The notes under the pieces are model-generated. The model saw nothing but the letters and a program-made list of their open reading frames with translations, searched no databases and was not told where the DNA came from. A stretch of 64,000 nt of DNA from Cobetia amphilecti (lineage in GTDB: Bacteria > Pseudomonadota > Gammaproteobacteria > Pseudomonadales > Halomonadaceae): contig NZ_CP084115.1 of the NCBI RefSeq assembly GCF_020217465.1, positions 248,001 through 312,000 on the forward strand, written 5' to 3'. The translations under genes were made by a program, and so were the position numbers. Of this stretch, positions 26,546-35,149 are shown one piece after another (the first letter of the stretch is position 1; every line of letters starts with the position of its first letter).

Positions 26546-27295
26546 ATGGATTTCAGCTGGTTATCGGACCCCTATTATCAGGAATCGCTGTGGACAGGGT
26601 TGATCAACACCCTGGTGCTGCTGGTGGTGTCGGCCGTGCTCGGCTTCACGCTGGCGGTCGGCATGGCGATGGCGCGCATCAAGGGTCCCAGGCCTCTCGC
26701 CTGGCTGGCCAGCGGCGTCTCCATCGTGATGCGCGGCACGCCCCTGCTGGTGCAGCTGTTCTTCTTCTATTACGGCATCGGCCGGCTGCTGGAAGGCATT
26801 CCCGGCATTCGCGAGAGCATGTTCTGGGGCATCCTGCGTGATCCGTTCTTCTACGCCACCCTGACCTTCACCCTCTCGGTGGGCGCCTATACCGGTGAAG
26901 TCCTGCGCGGGGCACTGCTCAGCGTGCCGCCGGGCGAGCGGGAAGCGGGGCGCGCCTTCGGCATGGGGCCGTTCCAGGTCTTCACGCGTCTGTGGCTGCC
27001 GCGCGCCATTCAGCTATGTCTGCCGACCCTGACCGGCGAGATGATCCTGCTGCTCAAGTCGGTGCCGCTGGTCTCGACGATCGCCATGATGGACCTGCTG
27101 CAGGTCGCCAATATCATCCGCGACGAGAACTTCCTCACCTACGAGCCGCTGCTGTTCATCGGCGCCATCTACCTCGTGCTGACCATCCTGCTGACCCTGT
27201 GCCTGCGCCAGGTCGAACTCAACTTCCCCGGCGTACGCGCCCAGGCACGCAGCGGCGGGTGGCTGTCGCGCCTGCGCCAGCCAAGGCCCGCCTGA
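26546..27295 (+). CDS. ABC permease, HisM/GlnP type (second)
   Basis: 249 residues, GGAGG upstream inside the previous gene's end. Membrane segments include GLINTLVLLVVSAVLGFTLAVGMAM, GTPLLVQLFFFYYGIG and LLFIGAIYLVLTILLTLCL; the EAA loop is EVLRGALLSVPPGEREAGRAFGMGP. Last gene of the ABC operon, closed by the bidirectional terminator after it. Confidence 0.93.
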   Translation: MDFSWLSDPYYQESLWTGLINTLVLLVVSAVLGFTLAVGMAMARIKGPRPLAWLASGVSIVMRGTPLLVQLFFFYYGIGRLLEGIPGIRESMFWGILRDPFFYATLTFTLSVGAYTGEVLRGALLSVPPGEREAGRAFGMGPFQVFTRLWLPRAIQLCLPTLTGEMILLLKSVPLVSTIAMMDLLQVANIIRDENFLTYEPLLFIGAIYLVLTILLTLCLRQVELNFPGVRAQARSGGWLSRLRQPRPA

Positions 27296-27346
27296 GGCCA
27301 CTCGCCTGGCGGCCATCGCTCACTTCCCGCAGATAATCTCTCTTGC

Positions 27347-27386
27347 ACACAAAGACGCCGAGTCAGTCGACTCGGCGTCTTTGTGT
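27347..27386. terminator. bidirectional terminator, ABC operon / tetR
   Basis: Perfect 18-bp arms ACACAAAGACGCCGAGTC and GACTCGGCGTCTTTGTGT with a 4-nt loop; T-rich ends on both strands suit the convergent genes. Confidence 0.85.
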
Positions 27387-27404
27387 CAGTGGGCCGATGA
27401 TCAA

Positions 27405-27477
27405 GCTCCGAAGCCAGCAAGCTTTCTAACTGGCACCGAAACCTGCCAGCTCTTCAACTTGCTCCGAAGCCAGCAAG
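27405..27477. repeat. 17-bp direct repeat at the 3' end of the TetR gene
   Basis: GCTCCGAAGCCAGCAAG occurs at 27405-27421 and again at 27461-27477, the second copy inside the last codons of the regulator gene. The spacer holds partial copies (GGCACCGAAACCTGCCAGC). Confidence 0.75.
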
Positions 27478-28131
27478 AAAGACGCGCACACAGCGTCTGA
27501 CATGTGGGCGGAGTTGTTCCGGGCTTTCGGTGTCGGGTGGGCAGCCGAGCAGGGCGTCGACATGCAGCGGGTTGAGCAGCATGCCGGTGAGCAGGTTGGC
27601 GGCGGCCAGTGGTTCCTGGCCGAGGCCGGTGGACGGCAGGTGGCCCTGGGCGACCTGACGCGACAGGTAGTCTGCCAGGCGTTGTCGGGTCAGCTTGGGG
27701 CCGTTGTCGAGGAACAGCTTGCCGAGCTGCGGGTTGCGGCCGCTCTCGAAGGCGAGGCCACGGAACAGGCGGATCAGTTCGGGCGCGAGGGCCAGCGCCA
27801 GCATCGCCATGCCGAAGTCTTCCAGCGCTTCCTCGACACTGCGTGTCTCGTTGGCTTCGTGGTCCATCACCGACCACACCGTCTGCGCCTCCTGCTGCAT
27901 CACGGCCAGAAACAGGCCGTCCTTGTTGCCGAAATTACGATACAGCGTTGCCAGTGATCCGCCTGCCTGCCGGGCGATCTCATTGATGCTGGTCGCGGCG
28001 AAGCCGTGTTCGAGGAAATGTTCGCGCGCGACTTCCAGCTGGCGTTTGCGGCGTGCTTCCCCGCGCGGTGAGGCGCGGGTCGTGGTGCTTCCCGAGTCAG
28101 GGGCGGTCTCTGATGAGGGCGAATCAGTCAT
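27454..28131 (-). CDS. TetR/AcrR-family repressor of the adjacent efflux pump
   Basis: 225 residues. An N-terminal TetR helix-turn-helix: ARRKRQLEVAREHFLEHGFAATSINEIARQAGGSLATLYRNFGNKDGLF (about 25-75). The C-terminal ligand domain is divergent, as usual, with ELIRLFRGLAFESGRNPQLGKLFLDNGP. Divergent from the EmrAB-type operon, with an inverted repeat at 28235-28256 between them, the normal layout of a local repressor whose ligand is a pump substrate. The first 25 residues are a Ser/Thr-rich arm. Confidence 0.92.
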   Translation of the reverse strand: MTDSPSSETAPDSGSTTTRASPRGEARRKRQLEVAREHFLEHGFAATSINEIARQAGGSLATLYRNFGNKDGLFLAVMQQEAQTVWSVMDHEANETRSVEEALEDFGMAMLALALAPELIRLFRGLAFESGRNPQLGKLFLDNGPKLTRQRLADYLSRQVAQGHLPSTGLGQEPLAAANLLTGMLLNPLHVDALLGCPPDTESPEQLRPHVRRCVRVFLAGFGAS

Positions 28132-28234
28132 GTGAGTGTCCTGTCTGTGATCCGGAAACCGCCTGAAACAGGCAAGGTTGCGATATTGCGAACGAGAGAC
28201 GCTGTCTGTCGAAACTGTCGGGGCTGCCTCAAGG

Positions 28235-28256
28235 AAGTGTAGTATTCATTACACTT
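28235..28256. promoter_or_regulatory. TetR-type operator between repressor and pump genes
   Basis: Inverted repeat AAGTGTA-N8-TACACTT, perfect arms, in the only AT-rich part of the divergent intergenic region; TATTCATTACAC may overlap promoter elements. Confidence 0.75.
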
Positions 28257-28375
28257 TGTGGCGATGCAAGATGACAGCCGTGGCCTGAGCGCTCGCAAGC
28301 GCCGTGGCCGCCTCATCCGCAGCGTCAGACAGATTACACGCCTGTCACCGACAGGCAGCAAGAGAGAGTCGCCGA

Positions 28376-29503
28376 ATGAACAAGGCAGGCAAGGGTGTCG
28401 TGGCACTCATCGTGGTGGCGGGCGTGATCGCTGGCGGAGTGATGGGGGTCGAATGGTGGCAGGTCGGGCGCTTCATGCAGGAGACCGACAACGCCTATGT
28501 GCGTACCGACAGCGTCGCGGTGCGCTCCGAGATCACCGCGCGGGTGACGCGCATGCTGGTGCACGACAACCAGCCGGTGAAGAAGGGGCAGTTGCTGGTG
28601 CAGCTGGATGACGAAGATGCCAGGGCCAATCTGGACCAGGCCAGTGCCGCGCTGGACAACGCCCGCACCGGGGAAGTCCAGGCCGAGCGTCAGCTGGACC
28701 TGCAAGGCGCCAAGATCGACGAGGCCAAGGCATCGCTGGCCTCGGCCAGGGCCGAACGCGATCAGGCGGCGCTGCATCTCAAGCGCTCCAGAAGTCTGGA
28801 GAGCCGCAGCTACGCCTCGCGTCAGTCCTATGAAGATGACCAGGTGACCATGCGAACCGCCGAGGCGAGCGTTGCCCAGAAGCAGGCCGCGCTGGTGTCT
28901 GCCCAGCAGCAGCTTGAGGTCTACAAGGCGCAGCTGGAATCGGCGCGTGCCCAGGTGGTGTCAGCGGCGGCGGATCTCGCCTACGCGCGCCACCAGCTGG
29001 AGAAGACCTCGATCTACGCGCCGCAGGATGGCGTGGTCGGCAATCGCAGTGTCGAGGTGGGCACCATGGCCAGCGCCTCGTTGACCCTGATGCAGCTGGT
29101 GCCGGTGAAGAGCGCCTATGTGGTGGCCAACTACAAGGAAACCCAGACCGAGCGCATGCGCGTCGGCCAGCCGGTCAGTCTCGAGGTGGACGCCTACCCG
29201 GACATCGAGTTTGAGGGCGTGGTGGATAGCCTGGCGCCGGCGACCGGCACCGAGTTCAGCCTGCTGCCGACCGACAACGCCACCGGCAACTTCAACAAGA
29301 TCGTCCAGCGTGTGCCGGTGCGCATTCGCCTGACCGGCCCAGCGGATGCGCTGCCGCGTCTGCGCGCCGGCCTGTCGGTCATCCCCAGCGTCGATACACG
29401 AGAGCTTTCGGACACCGGCTCCTATGCCGTCGATAGCCTCTCCAGGGACGTCATCGCGCCCGATGCCGCGCAGGTCGCCAGCGCTGATCGCGGAGCGCAG
29501 TAA
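28376..29503 (+). CDS. EmrA/HlyD-type membrane fusion protein
   Basis: 375 residues from ATG 28376 (AGAGAGAG upstream). One N-terminal membrane anchor (GKGVVALIVVAGVIAGGVMGVEW), then the split lipoyl domain (TDNAYVRTDSVAVRSEITARVTRMLVHDNQPVKKGQLLVQLD), a long coiled-coil hairpin (about 75-190, Ala/Gln/Glu-rich) and the beta-barrel (IYAPQDGVVGNRSVEVGTMAS, VVANYKETQTERMRVGQPVSLEVDAYPD). It links the inner-membrane MFS pump to an outer-membrane channel of TolC type, not encoded here. Two bases separate it from the pump gene. Confidence 0.94.
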   Translation: MNKAGKGVVALIVVAGVIAGGVMGVEWWQVGRFMQETDNAYVRTDSVAVRSEITARVTRMLVHDNQPVKKGQLLVQLDDEDARANLDQASAALDNARTGEVQAERQLDLQGAKIDEAKASLASARAERDQAALHLKRSRSLESRSYASRQSYEDDQVTMRTAEASVAQKQAALVSAQQQLEVYKAQLESARAQVVSAAADLAYARHQLEKTSIYAPQDGVVGNRSVEVGTMASASLTLMQLVPVKSAYVVANYKETQTERMRVGQPVSLEVDAYPDIEFEGVVDSLAPATGTEFSLLPTDNATGNFNKIVQRVPVRIRLTGPADALPRLRAGLSVIPSVDTRELSDTGSYAVDSLSRDVIAPDAAQVASADRGAQ

Positions 29504-29505
29504 GC

Positions 29506-31128
29506 ATGGCCGAGACGACTCAGTCCTCGGCTCAATCCCCGAGCCAGCCCCCCGCGGGCAGCGCCAGTGACATGCCGACGCGCCGCCAGCAGATCGGCTT
29601 CGTGGCCGCGGTGTTCGGCATGTTCATGGCGATTCTGGATATCCAGATCGTGTCCAGCTCGCTCAACGAGCTGCAGGCGGGCCTGGCCGCCAGTCAGGAC
29701 CAGATCTCCTGGGTGCAGACCAGCTACCTGATCGCCGAGATCGTGATGATTCCGCTCTCCGGCATGCTGGCGCGCATCTTCTCGACGCGGCTGGTGCTGA
29801 CCGTCTCGGCGCTGGGCTTCACGCTGGCGAGCCTGGGCTGTGCGCTCTCGACCTCGCTGGAAGCCCTGATCGTGCTGCGTGCGGTCCAGGGCTTCATGGG
29901 CGGGGCGATGATTCCGCTGACCCAGGCGGCCAGTTTCTCGATCTTCCCGCGCCGCATGATGGGCAGCATCCAGGCGGTGATCGGCCTGGTGGCGACCATG
30001 GCGCCCTCCATCGGGCCGTCCGTCGGCGGCTACATCACCGAATACATGAGCTGGCATTGGCTGTTTCTGGTCAATCTGGTGCCGGGCATCATCGTGGCGG
30101 CGCTGGTGTGGCGCAATCTGGAGATCGACAGCGGCGACCGCGGTCTGCTCAGTCGTCTGGATACGCTGGGGCTGGCGCTGATGGCGGTCTTTCTCGGCAG
30201 TCTCGAATTCGTGCTCGAGGAGGGGCCCGGCGATGACTGGTTCGCCAGTTCGCTGATCCTGTTCTGGAGCGTGGTGTGCGCGGTGGCGGCGGTCGGCTTC
30301 TTCTGGCGCGTGCTGACGACCAGCAACCCCATCGTCGACCTGCGGGCGTTCAGGGACCGCAACTTCGCGCTGGGGGCGATCATCGGCTTCTGGATCGGCG
30401 TGGTGCTCTACGGGCTGGTCTATCTGGTGCCGCTGTTTCTCGGTTCGATTTCCGGCTTCTCCAGCGTGCAGATCGGGCAGGTGATGTTCGTCAGCGGCGT
30501 GGTGATGTTCCTGATGGCGCCGGTGGCGGGCAAGCTTTCCGACCGCATCGATCTGCGCCTGATGCTGTGCATCGGCCTGGTGCTGACCGGCCTCGGCACC
30601 GGCATGAACGTGCACCTGACCTCGGACTCGGGCTTCGATGACTTCTTCTGGCCGCAGGTGATCCGCGGCGCGGGCCAGATCATGGTGCTGCTGTCGGTCT
30701 CCCGGCTGGCGATGGGGCGTCTGGCGCCCCACGAGATAGGCAACGGCAGTGGCCTGTTCAACGTGATGCGCAACCTGGGCGGCGCGGTGGGACTGGCGCT
30801 GATCGATACCATCCGCGAGCTGCGTGAGGACTATCACTGGAACCAGATGATCGGGGCCATCGACCAGAGCCGCCAGGTGGTGATCGATCAGCTGGCAAGC
30901 TATCAGTCGACCTTCGCGGGGCTGGCTGATCCGTGGCAGGCCGGTGTGCAGATGATCGCCCAGCGCATCAGCATCCAGGCCGAGGTGCTGGCCTTCGACA
31001 ATATCTTCCTGTGGCTGGGCGCGGTCTATGTAGTCGGCAGCGTGGCGGCCTTCCTGTTCCGTCGCCCGCAAGACCCGGCCAGCAAGGCGGATGCCAGCGA
31101 AAGTGGCGAACAGAGCCCAGCGCACTGA
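29506..31128 (+). CDS. EmrB-type MFS drug exporter (DHA2 family)
   Basis: 540 residues with 14 predicted membrane segments. DHA2 motifs: FVAAVFGMFMAILDIQIVSSSLNEL in TM1, WVQTSYLIAEIVMIPLSGMLARIFSTR (motif A loop), RAVQGFMGGAMIPL and GPSVGGYITEYMSWHWLFLVNLVPG (motif C). Proton-driven export of lipophilic compounds together with the fusion protein upstream. Under the divergent TetR repressor by context. Starts 2 bases after the emrA-like stop. Confidence 0.94.
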   Translation: MAETTQSSAQSPSQPPAGSASDMPTRRQQIGFVAAVFGMFMAILDIQIVSSSLNELQAGLAASQDQISWVQTSYLIAEIVMIPLSGMLARIFSTRLVLTVSALGFTLASLGCALSTSLEALIVLRAVQGFMGGAMIPLTQAASFSIFPRRMMGSIQAVIGLVATMAPSIGPSVGGYITEYMSWHWLFLVNLVPGIIVAALVWRNLEIDSGDRGLLSRLDTLGLALMAVFLGSLEFVLEEGPGDDWFASSLILFWSVVCAVAAVGFFWRVLTTSNPIVDLRAFRDRNFALGAIIGFWIGVVLYGLVYLVPLFLGSISGFSSVQIGQVMFVSGVVMFLMAPVAGKLSDRIDLRLMLCIGLVLTGLGTGMNVHLTSDSGFDDFFWPQVIRGAGQIMVLLSVSRLAMGRLAPHEIGNGSGLFNVMRNLGGAVGLALIDTIRELREDYHWNQMIGAIDQSRQVVIDQLASYQSTFAGLADPWQAGVQMIAQRISIQAEVLAFDNIFLWLGAVYVVGSVAAFLFRRPQDPASKADASESGEQSPAH

Positions 31129-31178
31129 TGGCGCCTTGAAGGCTCCTTGAGCGTACTTTGAGAAAACGCCGCATGTCG

Positions 31179-31222
31179 CTGAAAGACAAAGACCCGCCAA
31201 TCGGCGGGTCTTTGTCTTTCAG
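31179..31222. terminator. bidirectional terminator, efflux operon / ftr operon
   Basis: Perfect 20-bp arms around loop AATC, with TTTGTCTTTC text on each strand; between the convergent pump gene and ftrD. Confidence 0.85.
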
Positions 31223-31262
31223 GCATTGAGCCTCTGTCAGTCAGCATTCAGCCAGCAGGGCG

Positions 31263-32741
31263 TCACCAGCCCCAGAACATCAGATACCAGATGCCCAGTG
31301 CGGGCAGGCAGGCCAGCGCGACACTCGCGGTACCGATCAGCCGTGCAGCGTTGCCGGCGAGCAGGCCGCCGTTGCGCTGCTCGCCGGTGATGCGCCAGGC
31401 CAGCCGCAGCCCCCACAGACAGGCCAGTGCCAGCAGGGTGGCGCGCAGATCATTGGCCCAGGTGAGATTGATGCCATCGCCGCGCAGCAGCGTCATGGTG
31501 GTGGCGGAGAGGCCGAGAAACACGCCCAGCCCGCCCAGCGGAATCAGACTCAGCGAGAGGTGCCACAGGCGTGACAGCGTCGCCTTGCCACCCATCAGCC
31601 AGTTGCCCAGCAGCAGCGGCAGGCTGGTGAGCGCGCCCAGCAGGCCGCCACCGACCACGATCCACAGCGTGATCAGGCTGCCATCGAGCAGGTTGAAGAC
31701 ATCGTTGTGCTCGGGGTAGTTGGTCAGAATCCAGGTCGGCAGGGTGGTGGTCAGCGGCCACATCAGATCGTGATCGATCAGCCAGAAGGCCAGCTGCTGC
31801 TTGAGGGCGACGAACCACGGGCTGGCGCTCCAGCTGAAGGCGCCGATGGCGATGCCGAGCAGGCCGAACACCAGCACCGAGTAGTGGGTGAAGCGCACCG
31901 GCTGCGGCGGCTCGACCAGCTCCACGCCCGGCGCACGCCACTCCAGCTGCATCGCGTCCTTGTAGCCGCTGCAGCGTCCGCAGACATGGCAGTCACCGGC
32001 ACTGTCGAGCTGCTTGAGCGGAATCAGCGGCGCGCAGTCAGGGGCGTGCATGCGCACGGCGTTGCCCTGACGGACAGCCTGATTGTGGGCGTTCCAGCGG
32101 GCCTGGTCGGTACGGAAGTGGGTCGGTGACAGGCGCGCCAGCAGATTGAAGACGCCATTCACCGGACACAGCTGACGGCACCAGACGCGGGTGCCCTTGC
32201 CGTAGATCAGCCCGACGATGATCGCGGCCACCGTCGAGCCCCCCAGTACCACCAGTGCGCCCAGCGGGTACTGATAGACGCTGGCCAGCTGGCCATACAG
32301 CGTGGTGCCGAGGAAGGCCACGAAGGGCCAGCCGCCCCAGCGCATCCAGCCGGGAATCGGGCGACCGAGGCCGATGCGACTGGCGGCTTCGGTCAGGGTG
32401 CCTTCGGGGCAGAAGACACCGCACCACACGCGGCCCATCAGCACCATGCTGATCAGCACGAAGGGCCACCACAGCCCCCAGAACACGAACTCGGCGAACA
32501 CCGTCAGATTGGTGAGGATATGCGCCTGGTAATCCGGCAGTGGCAGCAACGCAGGCACCACCAGCAGAAAGGCATAGATGCCGACCACCAGCCATTGCAC
32601 CAGCTGGATCAGACCACGCCGCTGCTGCATCGCCTGTCCGAAGCGCGCGATGCGCGTGGCCTGACGGCCCGGCGGGGTGCCGCCATCACTGGCGATGAGG
32701 TTGGCGATGTCACCGTGGGGGCTGGAGCCGCAATTGGCCAT
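31263..32741 (-). CDS. ftrD: FtrD-like membrane polyferredoxin of ferrous iron uptake
   Basis: 492 residues, AGGAGA before the ATG. Several membrane helices and NapH/CcoG-type cysteine clusters: CGVFCPEGTLTEAASRIG, CRQLCPVNGVFN and DCHVCGRCSGYKD, which would bind two or three 4Fe-4S clusters. In the Ftr systems of Brucella and Bordetella the polyferredoxin accepts electrons released when ferrous iron is oxidised before import. Last gene of the ftr operon, 41 nt after the FTR1 permease gene. The C-terminal half adds helices without Fe-S motifs. Without the neighbours it would only be a NapH-like protein. Confidence 0.9.
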   Translation of the reverse strand: MANCGSSPHGDIANLIASDGGTPPGRQATRIARFGQAMQQRRGLIQLVQWLVVGIYAFLLVVPALLPLPDYQAHILTNLTVFAEFVFWGLWWPFVLISMVLMGRVWCGVFCPEGTLTEAASRIGLGRPIPGWMRWGGWPFVAFLGTTLYGQLASVYQYPLGALVVLGGSTVAAIIVGLIYGKGTRVWCRQLCPVNGVFNLLARLSPTHFRTDQARWNAHNQAVRQGNAVRMHAPDCAPLIPLKQLDSAGDCHVCGRCSGYKDAMQLEWRAPGVELVEPPQPVRFTHYSVLVFGLLGIAIGAFSWSASPWFVALKQQLAFWLIDHDLMWPLTTTLPTWILTNYPEHNDVFNLLDGSLITLWIVVGGGLLGALTSLPLLLGNWLMGGKATLSRLWHLSLSLIPLGGLGVFLGLSATTMTLLRGDGINLTWANDLRATLLALACLWGLRLAWRITGEQRNGGLLAGNAARLIGTASVALACLPALGIWYLMFWGW

Positions 32742-32782
32742 GACTATCGTTTCTCCTGACTGGCAGATCGCGTGAACAAGAC

Positions 32783-33643
32783 TCAGCTGCGCGCGCGGGC
32801 AGTGAGCTGACGGCGCTGGTCGACGCGCTCCCTCTTGCGCTGACGCTTCATGAGGCTTGCGACGATGACCCAGTAGCCGAGATAGCCGACCACCATCGTC
32901 GTGGCAGGCCAGGCGCGATAGCCGGCGAAGGTCGCCAGCAGTCCGCCGAGGCCGCTGCCATCATCGAGCAGCCAGCTGGAATCCCACAGCGGGTCGAGGC
33001 CTGCCGGCAGATAGCCGAGGCCGATCAGCTGTTCGAGGCCCGACATCAAAAGTGACGCCGCCAGCAGCAACAGCAGGATTTCGGTCACGCGGAAGAACAG
33101 CTTCCACGAGAACAAGCGTGAACCGAGCTGCAGCGCCATGAAGGTCGCCACCGCGAGGGCGAAGCCGAGGCCTGCGGCGAGCGCGAAGCTGGCGATGCCG
33201 CCGGACTGCAGGCTGGCGGCGCCCATGCCGTAGAGGAAGACGACGGTTTCCGCGCCTTCGCGCGCCACGGCGATGGCGACCAGCGTCGCCACGCCCCAGT
33301 AGCTGCCGGAGGAGACGGCGCTGGCCAGGCCGCTCTCGAGTTCTGCCTTGAGCGTGCGGCCCTTGGTGCGCATCCACAGCACCATCTGGGTGATCAACAG
33401 GCAGGCGGTCAGTACCAGTACGGCCTGGAAGACCTCCTGCGCGGTGCCGGTCAGCCAGGTGTTGGCGCCCATCAGCGCCGCCCCCATCAGGCCGGCCAGC
33501 ACCAGGCCGGCGACGACCCCGCCCCACAGGTAGCGCAGGCCCGCGCGGGTGCCGGACTGCACCAGCCAGGCGTGCATGATGCCGATGACGAGAATGGCTT
33601 CGACGCTTTCACGCCAGACGATAAACAGGATCTGATCAAACAT
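32783..33643 (-). CDS. ftrC: FTR1-family iron permease FtrC
   Basis: 286 residues, seven or so membrane segments. Both RExxE iron-binding motifs are present: VWRESVEAILVIG in the first helix and AVAREGAETVVFLYG in the fourth. These define Ftr1/EfeU permeases, which take up ferric iron formed at the membrane. GAFxx and YLGYWVIVASL end segments follow, then a Lys/Arg-rich C terminus. Part of ftrABCD with the cupredoxin upstream. Confidence 0.94.
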   Translation of the reverse strand: MFDQILFIVWRESVEAILVIGIMHAWLVQSGTRAGLRYLWGGVVAGLVLAGLMGAALMGANTWLTGTAQEVFQAVLVLTACLLITQMVLWMRTKGRTLKAELESGLASAVSSGSYWGVATLVAIAVAREGAETVVFLYGMGAASLQSGGIASFALAAGLGFALAVATFMALQLGSRLFSWKLFFRVTEILLLLLAASLLMSGLEQLIGLGYLPAGLDPLWDSSWLLDDGSGLGGLLATFAGYRAWPATTMVVGYLGYWVIVASLMKRQRKRERVDQRRQLTARARS

Positions 33644-33719
33644 GCGGACTCTCTTCTACTGACGTTCGGTGCGCGCCATCGATGACGAAAAAGGCGTCAT
33701 TGGCACAGGGTGGCCGAGC

Positions 33720-34124
33720 TTATTCGGCGACGACCTTGCCACGCGCGTCCGGCAGGTGGAAATCATCGAAGAAGTCATAGCTCCCCGCGCGCAGCGGATG
33801 GATGACGACGAACGACTTCACGCCCGGTGCCAGCACCTTCTCCTTGCGCAGGGAGTTGCTCTCGAATTCGGCCGGCGTATTGCCCGCGTTGTGCAGCTGG
33901 ATGACGAATTTCTCGCCGGCCTTCACCTCAAGGACCTCAGGAATGAGCTTGCCGTTGTCGAGGGTCAGGTCGTAGGACGGCATGTCGCTGGCGGCCGCCG
34001 GCCGAGGCAGCAGGGCCACGAGCAAAAGGGCGACGAGCAACATGACGAGCGCGGGCAGCAGGGCGCTTGCTCGACGGGGCAGGCGAGAGGGCAAGAGGGA
34101 GGGCAAGAAAGAGGTCAGGCGCAT
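33720..34124 (-). CDS. ftrB: FtrB-like periplasmic cupredoxin
   Basis: 134 residues from ATG 34124 (GGAG 6 nt upstream); the open frame reaches 34238 but lacks a site there. The leader is long and hydrophobic (RASALLPALVMLLVALLLVALLPRPAAA). The mature domain is cupredoxin-like: YDLTLDNGKLIPEVLEVKAGEKFVIQLHNAGNTPAEFES, LAPGVKSFVVIHPLRAGSYDFFDDFHLPDARG. The blue-copper Cys is absent, as in other FtrB/EfeO-type cupredoxin domains, so it is an iron-oxidation partner and not a blue electron carrier. Second gene of the operon. Confidence 0.88.
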   Translation of the reverse strand: MRLTSFLPSLLPSRLPRRASALLPALVMLLVALLLVALLPRPAAASDMPSYDLTLDNGKLIPEVLEVKAGEKFVIQLHNAGNTPAEFESNSLRKEKVLAPGVKSFVVIHPLRAGSYDFFDDFHLPDARGKVVAE

Positions 34125-34300
34125 GGGACACTCCGGACGATGAGGGAAAGCGCACACTGACACCAGCACAAGGCGCTGGTGGTAGAGCGACCAATGGCCG
34201 CGAGTGCAGGTCAGCACAGGCGGCCATCGAAGGAGCAAGCGGCAATGGCCGCCTCACGGGATGCAGACATTCAGGGTCATGCAGCAGGGCAGAGCGGCGC

Positions 34301-34861
34301 TCAGTAGCCGCCTTTCTTGCCGACGCCGGCATAGACGAAGTCGTAGTCGGTGGTGATGGTCTGCGGCCACTCGGCCACGCCGGTTTCCTTGTCGATATGA
34401 CGCGGCATGTCCGGATGCTGGATCTCGAAGGTCAGGTGGTACTTGCCCGGGCCATCCAGTTTGACGTTCTTGCCGTAGTGGGTGCCGTCATTGGCGATCA
34501 TCGGCACCAGCTCGCCTTCGATCGGCGCCTCGCCACCCTGTTTGGTCAGGGTGTAGTGAATGCCGAGATAGGGAATCCAGTCGCCCGGCGCGAAGCCGTT
34601 GTCGTTTTCCATCAGCGCGTGGATATCGGCTTCCAGGTGGATATCGGCCTGATTGGCAGGCAGCTTGCCGGTCGGGGCCATCACCACCGGCTGCAGGTAG
34701 ACCGCAGCGATTTCCATGCCGCCTTCCTTGACCGGCGTGCCGATCGGGTATTCCAGTGCTGAGGCCTGACCCGCCACGAATGTTGCCGCCAGGCTCAGGG
34801 CGAGCAGGCAAGGCTTGAGCGCGCGGGGCAGAGCAGTGGTGAGGGAGTGACGCTGTGGCAT
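34301..34861 (-). CDS. ftrA: FtrA / P19-like periplasmic iron-binding protein
   Basis: 186 residues from ATG 34861 (GAG 7 nt upstream); ATG 34897 is a possible earlier start. A signal peptide ends near AGQASA/LEYP. The P19/Tp34 fold is seen in EYPIGTPVKEGGMEIAAVYLQPVVM, IHLEADIHALMENDNGFAPGDWIPYLGIHYTL and MIANDGTHYGKNVKL; conserved Glu, Met and two His form the Cu/Fe site. First gene of ftrABCD, 176 nt before ftrB. Confidence 0.9.
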   Translation of the reverse strand: MPQRHSLTTALPRALKPCLLALSLAATFVAGQASALEYPIGTPVKEGGMEIAAVYLQPVVMAPTGKLPANQADIHLEADIHALMENDNGFAPGDWIPYLGIHYTLTKQGGEAPIEGELVPMIANDGTHYGKNVKLDGPGKYHLTFEIQHPDMPRHIDKETGVAEWPQTITTDYDFVYAGVGKKGGY

Positions 34862-34914
34862 CGGGGGGACTCGCAATGATGGGAAGTGGAGCTTCATTAT
34901 CCCGATAAGCCTAA

Positions 34915-34929
34915 ATATAACCATTCTCA
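34915..34929 (-). promoter_or_regulatory. possible Fur box before ftrA
   Basis: On the minus strand the sequence reads TGAGAATGGTTATAT, about 10 of 14 matches to the TGATAAT-N-ATTATCA Fur 7-1-7 model. It is placed about 60 bp before the ftrA start. Moderate match only. Confidence 0.4.
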
Positions 34930-35149
34930 TCCCTGCGCCGCTTGCGTTGCTCATCTTGCAACGGGGCGTTGTATGAGCATGAGCTTCTTCTCAAGTAAGC
35001 ACGAGATTCTTCACAAGTAACAGGGGCGGGTGGCAGGCCTGGCGGCAGCGCCGAGCAGGTCGCGGTTTTCTCACGACTACTTTACGGCTGCCTCGCGACT
35101 TTCTCGCGCCATCTGGTCTGGCGCGCTGCCATGCGGCATGCTGCGCGAC

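Noticed and set aside
29422-31200. Open minus-strand frame of 592 codons opposite the EmrB-type gene
   Set aside because: Antisense shadow; runs through the terminator and has no family features.
35030-35149. N-terminal extension of tmcA to a GTG at 35030
   Set aside because: Low-complexity sequence without family similarity; kept only as an alternative start.
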